The notes under the pieces are model-generated. The model did not search any database, had not been told where the DNA came from, and worked only from the letters and a program-made list of their open reading frames with translations. A program made the translations under genes and the position numbers. A DNA stretch of 64,000 nucleotides from a bacterium (GTDB lineage Bacteria; Eisenbacteria; RBG-16-71-46; CAIMUX01): the NCBI GenBank assembly GCA_030431975.1, contig JAUIHP010000012.1, positions 62,001 through 126,000 on the forward strand. The letters are read 5' to 3'. This document shows positions 18,317-27,551 of this stretch, one piece after another. Numbering within the stretch: the stretch's first letter is position 1; each line of letters begins with the position of its first letter.

Positions 18317-20230
18317 CTACTCCTTGAGCTTGGCGGCCAGAAGCTCGGCCGCCACATCCATGAAGTCGCGCTCGGTGATGACGCCGACGAGGTGATCCTT
18401 CTTCACCACCGGCAGGCAGGAGATCTTGAACTCCTGCATGACTTCGATGGCGCGAAGCGCGGGAGTGTCCGGAGTCACGCAGATCGGATCGCGCCTCATG
18501 ATCTCGGAGACCGCTTCCGTGTTCTCGCGGTGCCCGGCCCATCCTTCGGCCAGAATTCGAAGAAGCGCGCGGTAGGAGACGACGCCGACCAGCCGTCCGC
18601 GGTTGTCTTCGACCAGGACATGGCGAATCCGCTCCCACTTCATGAGATTGGCAACGAGGTCGATGGGGTCGTCCTGGTTGACGCTGAACAAGTCCGTCGA
18701 CATGAACTGCTCGACGCGCAGGAAGGTGTGCTTCCAGCCGCCCGATTCTTCAAGCCGGGCCGGTTCCCACTCCGCGACGGGTGCACCGTCTTTCTGACGC
18801 TCGATGAGAGCAGCGACTACGGCGTTGAGCTTCTCCGAAACGTTGCGTTGATTGCCCATCCCCGCCATCGAATCGAGAATCCAAGCGGAGCCGGTCTTGC
18901 GACGGGATACGCGCTTCTCGATGATTCCGAGGTAGCGTTCGATATCCTCTTCGTCGATGCCCTTCCGGCGAAGACCTTCCTCGGCCCGGGGCAGTAGCTC
19001 GTCGAGAATCAGTTTGTCCGCAGGCCAACTGCGACCGCCCAACCAGGTGAACTGAGACTGGATTCCGAGTCGCGCCGCAGCCAGGAAGTTCATCTTCGTC
19101 TCGCCGAAGTCGGCATGACGCGAAATGTCTTCGTAGTCGTTGGACAGGTTGCTCATGAGCCCGAACCAAAAGGCGGCATTGGCCACTTCGTCGGGGATAC
19201 TCGGTCCGGAAGGCAGGACGCGGTTCTCGATGCGGAGGTGCGGAACGCCATCGGTCATGCCGTAGCAAGCACGGTTCCAGCGATAGACCGTTCCGTTGTG
19301 AAGCCGCAACGAAGAGAGAGCCGGGATTTCCCCATCGCGCAAGGTCGCCATGGCGTCTTCGTCGAACTCACCGCCGATGACGGTTCGGAAACGCGCCACG
19401 TCTTCGCGATAGAGTTCGAGGACCGATTCCTTGACCCACCGATCGCCGAAAAAGACGCGGGGCCGGGTCTCGCGAACGTGATGCGTCGGCCCACGTGTGT
19501 CGACGGCTTGTTGGAAGAGCGCGATTCTCGTTTCGCGCCAAAGTCGAAGTCCAAAGAGGACGGGCGAGTTGACGGCTGCGGCCAACACCGGGGCCGCGAT
19601 GAACTGCGCCACATTGTAGAGATTGGCGAACTCTTCCGGTCCAACCTGAAAGTGCACCTGAAAGCTGGCATTGCACGACTCCAACATCACGGAGTTGTGC
19701 TTCACGTTCAGTTCGTCGAGACCTTTGATGTGGAAGTCGTAGGCGCCGCCACGAAGGCGGGTCAATGCCCGGTTGAGCGCGCGGTACCTGGGTAGCGGCG
19801 TCATGTTCTTGAGATCGAGATCGGACTTCAGAAGAGTGGGCAGGATGCCGGTCAGGGCAATCTCGATCTCCTCCTCGGCGCAAGCTTCGCGGACGCGGGC
19901 CACCTGTTCGACGATCTCTTCTTCAACGGCCCGTAGGCAGTTGGTCCCGAACTCGTGCGGAGTGAGGTTGATCTCCAGGTTGAAGAGGCCGAGTTCCGTC
20001 GTGAAATTGTCGCCGTCGAGCTTCTTGAGGATATCGAGGGCCCGGGGAGCGGGCTGCCAGTTTCGTTCGACGAGGAAGAGTTCCTGCTCCGCCCCGATAC
20101 GGCGAACTCCGGATTCGATCATCCCTTCCTGAAGCATGTGCTCCAAGGCTTGGAGATCCACGAGCAGGTTGCGCATGAAAGTCCGCTGCGCCTGACCCGT
20201 CGACTGTTGCTGTACTTCCTGAGTGCCCAT
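18317..20230 (-). CDS. GCS2-type carboxylate-amine ligase fused to CBS pair
   Basis: 637 aa. Residues ~20-400 are a glutamate-cysteine ligase family 2 (GCS2/YbdK-type) domain: IGAEQELFLV, LEINLTPHEF, LESCNASFQVHFQV, RIENRVLPSGPS. Such domains couple ATP hydrolysis to amide-bond formation between a carboxylate and an amine. The C-terminus (~505-637) is a tandem CBS pair (FMSTDLFSVNQDDPI ... LVGVVSYRALL; IMRRDPICVTPDTPAL ... LVGVITERDFM), which usually senses adenine nucleotides, so activity is probably regulated by energy charge. ATG 20230 (MGTQEVQQ) is chosen because upstream in-frame residues are an Arg-rich run without family similarity. The fusion plus the adjacent deacylase is unusual. 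Confidence 0.85.
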   Translation of the reverse strand: MGTQEVQQQSTGQAQRTFMRNLLVDLQALEHMLQEGMIESGVRRIGAEQELFLVERNWQPAPRALDILKKLDGDNFTTELGLFNLEINLTPHEFGTNCLRAVEEEIVEQVARVREACAEEEIEIALTGILPTLLKSDLDLKNMTPLPRYRALNRALTRLRGGAYDFHIKGLDELNVKHNSVMLESCNASFQVHFQVGPEEFANLYNVAQFIAAPVLAAAVNSPVLFGLRLWRETRIALFQQAVDTRGPTHHVRETRPRVFFGDRWVKESVLELYREDVARFRTVIGGEFDEDAMATLRDGEIPALSSLRLHNGTVYRWNRACYGMTDGVPHLRIENRVLPSGPSIPDEVANAAFWFGLMSNLSNDYEDISRHADFGETKMNFLAAARLGIQSQFTWLGGRSWPADKLILDELLPRAEEGLRRKGIDEEDIERYLGIIEKRVSRRKTGSAWILDSMAGMGNQRNVSEKLNAVVAALIERQKDGAPVAEWEPARLEESGGWKHTFLRVEQFMSTDLFSVNQDDPIDLVANLMKWERIRHVLVEDNRGRLVGVVSYRALLRILAEGWAGHRENTEAVSEIMRRDPICVTPDTPALRAIEVMQEFKISCLPVVKKDHLVGVITERDFMDVAAELLAAKLKE

Positions 20231-20690
20231 ATTGGTTCTTCGCCTTCGATTGTATGCGCCGCGACGACGTATGTTCAATGAAGATCGGCTGTTCCCACGA
20301 TCGCATCATCCGGCCCGTACCTTATGACGGGCCATCACCACGCGCCCAACCTGCGGACACGTCAGGCTGCAATCCGGGCAGGGCCGTGACTCCACCGAAA
20401 GCGTCGGCATTTCTGTCCGCCCGCTGTACTTTCCGACCGGCGAAATGCCCGTAGGTACGTAGGGCATCGAGGATTCTCGAACGAAACGGAGATCAGACAC
20501 AGTCCGACTTCAGCGTGGTTCGCGCAGGTCAGAACGGCGGTCAAGTGTTTGGCCCGAGTGGACGATCTCCCCTCTGTCACCTTTTGCAGCGTCCACGGGC
20601 GGAACCCGTTACGATGCCCCCGAAATCACGACCAACGTCCGCGTGGGTGGGCGCAACCGACCGTTCTGCTGTTGCCTGCCGGGAGCCGCT
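20231..20690 (+). other. Divergent intergenic region
   Basis: 460 bases between the divergent GCS2-CBS and MoeB-like genes, expected to hold both promoters. I see no convincing gene. An interrupted inverted repeat TGCCC (20446-20450) / GGGCA (20462-20466) separated by 11 bases could be an operator but is short. Confidence 0.4.
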
Positions 20691-21839
20691 ATGTTTGAAA
20701 CGAGTAAGTCGTCCCTGTCACCTGCCGAGCTCCGACGGTACGACCGGCACATCCTCCTTCCGGAGGTCGGCCGGGACGGGCAGGAACGGCTCAAACAATC
20801 CTCGGTTCTGGTCGTCGGTGCGGGAGGACTTGGCTCTCCACTGGCCCTCTATCTGGCAGCAGCTGGAGTCGGACGCATCGGGATCGTCGATTTCGACGAG
20901 GTGGACGAGAGCAACCTGCAGCGGCAGATCATCCACGGGACCTCCGACGTTGGCCGGCCGAAGTTGGAGTCGGCACGGGACAGCCTTCGTGAAGTCAATC
21001 CTCACGTCCAGCTCGACCTCATTCCCACGGCGCTCCGGTCCGAGAACGCATTGGACGTTTGCCGCCCCTACGACGTCATCATCGACGGGACGGACAACTT
21101 CCCGACGCGCTACCTCGTGAACGATGTCTGCGTCCTTCTGGGAAAGCCCAACGTCTACGGATCGATTTTTCGCTTCGAAGGACAGGTCTCGGTCTTCTGG
21201 GCGGAGAAGGGCCCCTGCTACCGCTGCCTCTATCCCGAGCCGCCGCCGCCCGGACAGGTCCCGAGTTGCGCGGAAGGCGGAGTCTTCGGAGTTCTTCCCG
21301 GAGTCGTCGGTACACTCCAGGCCACGGAGTGCATCAAGCTCCTTCTTGGGATCGGTGACCTTTCGATCGGCCGCCTCCTCTTGTACGACGCCCTGACCCT
21401 CAGCTTTCGTACTCTGAATCTGCACAAGGATCCGAAGTGTCGCATCTGCGGTGAGGATCCCGAGATCAAGAGCCCGATCGACTACTACGGCTTCTGTGGC
21501 ATCCCTCAACCCACGTCGTCCGAGACCTTCTCGGATCTGGGGCCGAAGGAATGCCAGGAGCGCATCGAGGCCGGCGCTTTTCTTCTCGACATTCGCGAAC
21601 CGCAGGAGTACGAATTCGCCCGTCTCGAGGGAGCGACTCTGATTCCGCTGGGCGATTTGCCCGGTCGCATGGAAGAGCTGCCTCGCGACCGGGAAATCAT
21701 CGTGTACTGCCGGTCCGGCCAAAGAAGCCTGACCGCTTGCGCTCTCCTCGCCGCAGCGGGCTTCCCGCAGTTGGTCAATATGGAAGGAGGCATCCTTCGG
21801 TGGGGCGCCGAGCTCGATCCATCGATCCCCTGGTATTGA
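20691..21839 (+). CDS. moeZ: ThiF/MoeB-type adenylyltransferase with rhodanese domain
   Basis: E1-like enzyme that adenylates the C-terminal glycine of a sulfur-carrier protein (MoaD/ThiS/CysO type) and, through its rhodanese domain, supplies sulfur. ATP loop VVGAGGLGSPLA (GAGGLG at 43-48), Arg finger NLQRQII, DGTDNFPTRYLVND, zinc cysteines CYRC and CRIC, and the rhodanese active-site loop CRSGQRS starting at Cys340. 382 aa, full length for MoeZ/ThiF-rhodanese. ATG 20691 is chosen; sixteen in-frame upstream codons (RNRPFCCCLPG) look non-coding. No carrier protein is encoded nearby. Confidence 0.9.
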   Translation: MFETSKSSLSPAELRRYDRHILLPEVGRDGQERLKQSSVLVVGAGGLGSPLALYLAAAGVGRIGIVDFDEVDESNLQRQIIHGTSDVGRPKLESARDSLREVNPHVQLDLIPTALRSENALDVCRPYDVIIDGTDNFPTRYLVNDVCVLLGKPNVYGSIFRFEGQVSVFWAEKGPCYRCLYPEPPPPGQVPSCAEGGVFGVLPGVVGTLQATECIKLLLGIGDLSIGRLLLYDALTLSFRTLNLHKDPKCRICGEDPEIKSPIDYYGFCGIPQPTSSETFSDLGPKECQERIEAGAFLLDIREPQEYEFARLEGATLIPLGDLPGRMEELPRDREIIVYCRSGQRSLTACALLAAAGFPQLVNMEGGILRWGAELDPSIPWY

Positions 21840-21858
21840 GTGTGTCCCCCCGACGGCT

Positions 21859-22398
21859 ATGAAGGAACGCACCTCACGCCGCTTCGCCGCCGGATTCACG
21901 GCCGCGATGGCAGTCATCACCCTGACTCTGATCTTCTACGGTTGGCGGCACCTGCACCCCGATGACGAGTTCGCCGTCTCCGCCACTGCCCAACGCATGG
22001 CCGACCTCTGGCAGGTCGATGTCCAGCCCTCCGAGACCCTCTACGTCTATGTGCTCGAAGAGGGCGAAGACGGAAAGATCCGGGCGCTGTTCCCAGGCCC
22101 CGACAGCCCGGCCAATCCCCTTCCTCCCAAAGATACGTCCCTCCGGCTTCCGGCCGTATCCTCCCAAGGCACTCTGCTGCTGCTCGCGGGAGCCCGACCG
22201 CTTTGGTCGCTGGACGAGGCAATATACGAGTCCAACGAACGTGGACAGAACATCCCCGAGTTGAAACGGGACGCAGTTCTTTCCGTCCGTGGACTGCCGG
22301 CCACTCCAGCCAGCGGGTCGGTCTCGGCCACCCTCCCCCCCCTCTCCGATGACCCGCAGAGTCGAAACGCCCTCTGGGCGCGCCGTTCGGCTCCCTGA
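21859..22398 (+). CDS. Small membrane-anchored periplasmic protein, unknown
   Basis: 179 aa with one N-terminal helix (FAAGFTAAMAVITLTLIFYGW) and a beta-rich extracytoplasmic part containing YVYVLEEGEDGKIRALFPGP, which resembles the display-type strands of DUF4384-like domains (weak). It follows the MoeB-like gene by 19 bases in the same direction and is probably co-transcribed. The N-terminal KERTSRR suggests an uncleaved anchor. No function can be assigned. Confidence 0.6.
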   Translation: MKERTSRRFAAGFTAAMAVITLTLIFYGWRHLHPDDEFAVSATAQRMADLWQVDVQPSETLYVYVLEEGEDGKIRALFPGPDSPANPLPPKDTSLRLPAVSSQGTLLLLAGARPLWSLDEAIYESNERGQNIPELKRDAVLSVRGLPATPASGSVSATLPPLSDDPQSRNALWARRSAP

Positions 22399-22522
22399 TT
22401 TTTGCGGACGGTAACGATCCGCCGATTCTGCGGACTTGCGGAACTGGAAGCGCGGGCCCCCGCCCGCTAGACTCTCCGTTTCTCATCCACGACTCGGCCG
22501 AGCGGCCACACCGGAGGAATGC

Positions 22523-24130
<1,608 letters not shown>

Positions 24131-24132
24131 CC

Positions 24133-24948
24133 ATGAGTTCACCGCTCCAAGTCATCGAACACGATTCCATCCGGGAGATCCGCCTCGATCGCCCCGACGT
24201 CCACAACGCCTTCGACGTCGAGTTGATCGAAGCGATAACCCGGGAGTTCACTCGCGCCGGCGAGGAAGCCGGTTCCGGTGATTCGTTGCGCGGAGTTCTT
24301 CTCTCCGCCGCCGGCAAGTCCTTTTGCGCCGGCGCGGATCTCAACTACATGAAGTCGATCGCCGGATACGGCCCCGACGAGAACCGCGCGGATGCTCTCC
24401 GTCTTTCACGCATGTTCCTGGCCATTCGACAGTGTCCCGTTTTCGTGTTGGCACGTGTCCAGGGTGCCACGCTTGGAGGCGGAACCGGGCTCGCCGCCGC
24501 CTGCGACTACGTTATCGCGGCCAAACGCGCTCGCTTCGGCTTCAGTGAAGTCAAACTGGGAATCATTCCATCCGTCATTTCTCCGTTCGTCCTGGATCGC
24601 ATCGGCCCCGCCCAAGGGAGAGCGCTCTTCCCAACGGGAATGCGGTTCGACGCCGACCAGGCACTCCGGATCGGGTTGATCGACGAGGTCGTTGCCGATG
24701 ACGCGCTGGACGCGGCGGTGGAGCGTGTCCTGGGAGAGCTTCTCTCCGCAGCACCGAATGCGTCTCGGGAGGCCAAGGCGCTGGCTACGCAGGTTGCCCG
24801 TCACCTGCCTTTGGAACTCGTCGAAGACAACCCGGTCTTCGCCGCTACCGCAGACGGGATCGCCAGACTTCGGGGCGGGGATGAAGGCCAGGAGGGGATG
24901 GCCTCCTTCCTGGAGAAGCGTCGCCCCGGTTGGGTTCCCAGCCGGTAG
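24133..24948 (+). CDS. liuC: Enoyl-CoA hydratase family, probable methylglutaconyl-CoA hydratase
   Basis: Crotonase-fold enzyme predicted to hydrate 3-methylglutaconyl-CoA to HMG-CoA, the step after MccB. Oxyanion-hole region SAAGKSFCAGADLNYM, then GATLGGGTGLAAACDYVIA and FGFSEVKLGIIPSVISPFV, the last two being typical of the LiuC/AtuE subgroup. 271 aa. Starts two bases after the mccB stop, so it is translationally linked. Position between mccB and the HMG-CoA lyase gene in the locus supports the specific assignment over a generic fatty-acid hydratase. Confidence 0.9.
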   Translation: MSSPLQVIEHDSIREIRLDRPDVHNAFDVELIEAITREFTRAGEEAGSGDSLRGVLLSAAGKSFCAGADLNYMKSIAGYGPDENRADALRLSRMFLAIRQCPVFVLARVQGATLGGGTGLAAACDYVIAAKRARFGFSEVKLGIIPSVISPFVLDRIGPAQGRALFPTGMRFDADQALRIGLIDEVVADDALDAAVERVLGELLSAAPNASREAKALATQVARHLPLELVEDNPVFAATADGIARLRGGDEGQEGMASFLEKRRPGWVPSR

Positions 24949-25310
24949 CTGGCGCCCAGCGGTAGGTTGGCTCTCACGCGCGTCACGCGCGTTCTCGGCC
25001 CATTCGACGACCGTTGCGAGACGCGGAATCGGGGTTTCGGGCTGCAATCCACCGGTCGAAGTCGGACTCGAGCCGGAGGGCGGGTCGCACGATTTGGGCC
25101 AGGATCGACCGGGCGAAGGTACAGGTTCGGACAACGCAACTTGGCGTTCCCATCTCCCTCTCGATGCTTCCCAAATGACCACTATCCGCCCTTTGAATCT
25201 CCCGTGTCAGGCCTCCAAAGCACGGTTTAGGCCCAGGATTCCGACTTGGCACACGGCTTTCCTCCTTCATTCCCGACAGAGGCAATGGGCAACTCGGAGG
25301 AACGACGATC
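24949..25310 (+). promoter_or_regulatory. Intergenic region with a weak sigma-54-like element
   Basis: 362 bases before the lipoprotein gene, no gene seen. TTGGCAC at 25246-25252 is a perfect -24-type element; five bases later TTTCC replaces the expected TTGCW, so the -12 GC is degraded. An 8-base palindrome ACGCGCGT occurs twice in tandem near 24977-24994. Both signals are weak. Confidence 0.25.
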
Positions 25311-25598
25311 ATGAAGAACAGCGCACGTTTTCTGATGGCACTCCCTTGTGCCGCGGTCTTGACCCTTTCTCTCACCGCCTGCTCGACGAACTCGCCGACG
25401 GGACCGGACGCGCAGTTCGGGGATGAGCCGACCACCGAGCGTTTCGAAGATTTCGAAGAAGACGGCTCTGATGGCGGTACGAACGGTATCGACGCAGACG
25501 GCTCCGGCGCAGAGCAGGAGCACGACCATACGGATTCCACCGACGGAAAGAACGAATCAGGTCCGACCGACGGTGGCGATGATTGGGGCTCGTACTAG
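25311..25598 (+). CDS. Small acidic lipoprotein
   Basis: 95 aa. Signal peptide ending in the lipobox LTAC (lipidated Cys24), then an almost fully acidic and polar, probably disordered tail (FEDFEEDGSDGG, EQEHDHTDSTDG, ending GDDWGSY). GGAGG stands 10 bases before the ATG. It sits alone between the mccB-liuC pair and the SpoVG genes. No family recognised; the acidic His/Asp/Glu-rich tail could bind divalent metal, but that is a guess. Confidence 0.7.
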   Translation: MKNSARFLMALPCAAVLTLSLTACSTNSPTGPDAQFGDEPTTERFEDFEEDGSDGGTNGIDADGSGAEQEHDHTDSTDGKNESGPTDGGDDWGSY

Positions 25599-26231
25599 TC
25601 CCTTTTCTGTTCGGACGAGGTCGGGAAGCGCCCGACGGCGTCTCGTTTTCGACCGGTGAACCATCGATCCTAGGGAGCCCTCTCGCGTCCCAGCGAAGCT
25701 CCGCCAGAGTCAGCCACGATGAGTTCGCCGGAAAAAATCGAGGACCGGAAAAGCACTTCCCGAAAGTAGACACCGGCCGGATGGCGTTGCGTCCATCGCC
25801 GTCCGACCCTTGGCCGACCGAAGCGTGGTTGCCTGTGCCGACACAGGCGTAGCCCGATTCACGGACGCAAAGACTGAGCGTTTGCCACGCGGCGGAGCCT
25901 CCGGGTTCCGCCGCTCTCATTTTGCTCGAAACGGACCGAACCGGATCGGATCGCCTCACAGCCTTCGGTTGAGTACACCTGATTCACCTCGGTATCCCGT
26001 ACGGCTTTTTTGGCAATCCCCGTTGCACTTCTTTCACACTTACGAGATCCTAACTTGGTTGTTCAGTGACCTCTGGGTTGTTGGATGACAACGGTCGCAG
26101 CGCGGCTTCTGCGGTCCCGATTCAAGGGCGCCCTCTCCGCCCCAGTAGATGCAGTCAGGTACGACGGGACTTCCTTCCCGCCCATCGTCTTGCCTGGGTC
26201 GTGTATACGCATCTTTGGAGGCTTCAGCGAA
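25599..26231 (+). other. Long intergenic region with two hairpins
   Basis: 633 bases without a convincing gene on either strand. Two good hairpins are visible: GCCTGTG/CACAGGC at 25831-25848 with a four-base loop, and an 8-bp stem GCGGCGGA/TCCGCCGC at 25889-25914 followed by CTCATTTTG, which could be a weak terminator reading plus. The remainder presumably holds the promoter of the first SpoVG gene. A structured RNA is possible but not shown. Confidence 0.4.
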
Positions 26232-26534
26232 ATGAATATCACTGAGGTTCACATCCGGTTGAACCCAAAAGGAAAGCTCCGCGCTTTCGCCAGCATCACA
26301 ATCGACGGTTGGTTCGCTGCTCGTGGACTCAAAGTCATCGAGAAGGCCAACGGCTCCCTCTTCGTCGCCATGCCGACGCGGGAAGACAACACGCGGGACA
26401 TCTGTCACCCCATCAACCGCGAAGGGCGGGCGTACCTCACGAAGGTGGTGCTTGCCGCCTTCAAGGAGGCCAACTCGGACCCTCCGGATCGGACCGAGTC
26501 GCACGAATACTCCGTGGAGTTCGCGAACCCATAG
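26232..26534 (+). CDS. spoVG: SpoVG-family nucleic-acid-binding regulator
   Basis: 100 aa, the standard SpoVG length. Begins NITEVHIRLNPKGKLRAFASIT, then DGWFAARGLKVIEKANGSLFVAMPTRE, the conserved core with the Lys/Arg-rich loop, and DICHPINREGR, all family signatures. SpoVG proteins bind DNA and RNA and act as global regulators (known from Bacillus, Borrelia, Listeria). ATG 26232 is preceded by GGAGG about 10 bases upstream; the open frame extends 147 bases further up but without family similarity. First of two SpoVG paralogues placed inside the leucine degradation locus. Confidence 0.9.
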   Translation: MNITEVHIRLNPKGKLRAFASITIDGWFAARGLKVIEKANGSLFVAMPTREDNTRDICHPINREGRAYLTKVVLAAFKEANSDPPDRTESHEYSVEFANP

Positions 26535-26883
26535 GAGGATCGTCCACCATTTCAGGGAGCCCTCGCGGGGACATAGTTCGGCTGACCGAACAAAAGTGCC
26601 TCGCCGTTGGCTCCCTCAGCGTCTATACTCACAAGGCAATCTGAATGACGACTGTATGGGGCCGTCATCCGGAAAGTTGCCGCGACTTGCGCGGCCCGCA
26701 CCGCAAACGATGCCGCTGGGGATCGGGTGCGACAGCAGAGGTTCGCCACGGACTCCTGGGCGGCGAATCCGGGCCACGCTACAGCTGAGAAGCGCACAAC
26801 ACATCTTGGATCGTTCTACTAAGCCTGCTTACGCGTAGGAGTGGGGCCACCTCTGGCGCTACGAAGCACGGCGGGGGCTAGGT
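26535..26883 (+). other. Spacer between SpoVG genes
   Basis: 349 bases between the two SpoVG genes. No gene or clear terminator seen; a short inverted repeat TAAGCctGCTTA lies near 26820. The length suggests separate transcription of the second paralogue. Confidence 0.4.
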
Positions 26884-27387
26884 ATGGACATTACCGAGAT
26901 TCGGATGTTTCTCTGCAACGAACCTCGGCTCAAGGCCACTCTCAGTGTGACCTTCGACGACGTCTTCGTCGTCAAGGGCGTCAAGGTCATTCAAGGAAAA
27001 CACGGACTGTTCGTCGCGATGCCGAGCCGCAAGGCGGAGTCGAGCTTCGAAGACGTGTGCCATCCGGTCAATCGACGGTTCCGGGAACTCCTGGAGGACA
27101 CCGTCATGCGCGAGTACTCCAAGCTGTCGGGAGTACCCTTCGACGAAGTCGAGAGGATGATGCGCGACAGTCGGGCCGCCGGCCGTTCGAAGTCACCGGA
27201 CGAGCACGGTGACGCTGAATCCCCGGAGGACTGTTCTTCCGGTGGCGATCTTGGCGATGCCAACGAACCGAAAGCCTCTTCGAATCGTCCTCCCCGACCC
27301 GATACCTACCGGCCAGGCTCGGCACGTCCCGGACGCCGGCCGGAACGTGCCGAGGACGGCGACGACTCCGCTCCATCGATGATGTGA
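26884..27387 (+). CDS. SpoVG-like paralogue with long disordered tail
   Basis: 167 aa. Residues 1-85 follow SpoVG (DITEIRMFLCNEPRLKATLSVT, VVKGVKVIQGKHGLFVAMPSR, EDVCHPVNRRFRELLE). The remaining ~80 residues are a Ser/Pro/Asp/Arg-rich tail (e.g. RPPRPDTYRPGSARPGRRPE) absent from ordinary SpoVG, and likely disordered. The core is divergent from the first copy (NEPRLKAT in place of NPKGKLRAF), so this is an old duplication rather than a recent one. It could form mixed oligomers with the upstream SpoVG or compete with it; the tail could bind nucleic acid or a partner. Role unknown. Confidence 0.85.
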   Translation: MDITEIRMFLCNEPRLKATLSVTFDDVFVVKGVKVIQGKHGLFVAMPSRKAESSFEDVCHPVNRRFRELLEDTVMREYSKLSGVPFDEVERMMRDSRAAGRSKSPDEHGDAESPEDCSSGGDLGDANEPKASSNRPPRPDTYRPGSARPGRRPERAEDGDDSAPSMM

Positions 27388-27551
27388 CGCACGTACGCGG
27401 AGACCACTGCTGGTCCGAGATCGGAACGGGCCGGACTCGCGCCTGCCGCTCGCGGCGTAGTGCCCTCGCCCCGGGCACGCTGTAGCTGATAGACTGCCGC
27501 GATCGGGTTCCGGACCGTCGGGACCCGGCTTCATCGATTCGGAGGTGTCTT

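Noticed and set aside
17564-18997. 477-codon plus-strand frame
   Set aside because: Antisense to AstE-like and GCS2-CBS genes, which show strong conserved motifs; GC-rich third positions create long shadow frames.
22436-22522. Upstream extension of mccB
   Set aside because: Arg/Pro-rich residues without similarity; GGAGG before ATG 22523 supports the shorter start.
24977-24994. Tandem ACGCGCGT palindromes as attachment site
   Set aside because: Only eight bases, no integrase nearby and no second copy seen; likely chance in GC-rich DNA.
24949-25310. tRNA or riboswitch in the gap after liuC
   Set aside because: No cloverleaf or T-loop pattern could be drawn; the short GGTTCGG match lacks pairing arms.
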